Part shown: piece after piece, positions 15,055-15,120 of the stretch
How positions within the stretch are numbered: the stretch's first letter is position 1
How the letters are laid out: the number at the start of each line of letters is the position of its first letter
NCBI GenBank assembly: GCA_902489675.1
Contig: CABUAP010000015.1
Coordinates: forward strand, 1 to 15,120
Source: an uncultured Azospirillum sp.
GTDB taxonomy: Bacteria > Pseudomonadota > Alphaproteobacteria > RF32 > CAG-239
Length of the DNA: 15,120 nt
Direction of reading: 5' to 3'
Notes under the pieces: generated by a model
Told to the model about the DNA's origin: nothing
Seen by the model: only the letters and a program-made list of their open reading frames with translations
Databases searched by the model: none
Made by a program: the position numbers and the translations under genes

Positions 15055-15120
15055 TTTTTGCACTTGGCGCTGATGGCGCGGTAGGCAGCGGTAAAGCCCG
15101 AGAGCGAGTAGGTATCTTTG
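15051..15120 (-). CDS. C-terminal end of an IalB-like protein
   Basis: The reverse strand stays open from the window edge to a TGA at 15053-15051, giving 22 residues that end YSLSGFTAAYRAISAKCKK. The SLxGFTAAY pattern close to the C-terminus resembles invasion-associated locus B (IalB) family proteins, small periplasmic proteins often found next to rlmN in Alphaproteobacteria. This is a short match from memory, so the family call is tentative, but the frame is well supported by the ATGA overlap with rlmN. The N-terminal part lies outside the window. Confidence 0.5.
   Translation of the reverse strand, partial: KDTYSLSGFTAAYRAISAKCKK

Noticed and set aside
1..15120. Mobile elements, CRISPR arrays, tRNA or rRNA genes
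   Set aside because: No repeat-spacer pattern, transposase motif, terminal inverted repeats, cloverleaf or rRNA sequence was seen by reading both strands.

Overview
The window looks like chromosomal DNA of an alphaproteobacterium with medium GC and AT-rich intergenic gaps. Two things point there: the gpmI - envC-type M23 - ctpA (S41) - rppH order, a neighbourhood I know from Alphaproteobacteria, and rlmN coupled to a gene whose C-terminus resembles the IalB family. I cannot place it below class; an uncultured host-associated lineage is possible. I see no rRNA, tRNA, CRISPR array, insertion sequence or phage gene. Nearly all of it is housekeeping sequence, and I found no clear new multi-gene system.

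Layout. 1-182 (minus): the first 60 codons of an unknown acidic protein, cut by the window edge, with repeats in its promoter region. 183-417: an AT-rich gap ending in the gyrB terminator. 418-5754 (minus): polA then gyrB, two DNA-metabolism genes with a 135 bp gap. 5755-5900: a divergent promoter region between polA and a class A penicillin-binding protein. 5901-7757 (plus): that cell-wall synthase. 7858-12045 (plus): a tight run of gpmI (glycolysis), an EnvC-type amidase activator and the periplasmic protease CtpA, closed by a strong terminator. 12108-13941 (plus): rppH, an unknown soluble protein with a basic tail whose start abuts the rppH stop, and an unknown six-helix membrane protein. 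13925-13956: a hairpin between converging genes. 13999-15120 (minus): rlmN, whose ATG overlaps the stop of an IalB-like gene running off the right edge.

How they fit together. The penicillin-binding protein builds septal or lateral peptidoglycan, EnvC-type proteins switch on amidases that split it, and CtpA-type proteases trim periplasmic proteins including cell-wall hydrolases, so 5.9-12.0 kb has an envelope theme. RppH starts mRNA decay by removing the 5' pyrophosphate, and the unknown gene fused to its operon is a natural candidate for a partner.

Most notable points: PolA appears to have lost the key acidic residues of its 3'-5' proofreading site; a strong terminator lies 15 bp before the rppH start, leaving no room for a separate promoter; and the unknown protein with an Arg/Gln/His-rich tail is directly coupled to RppH.
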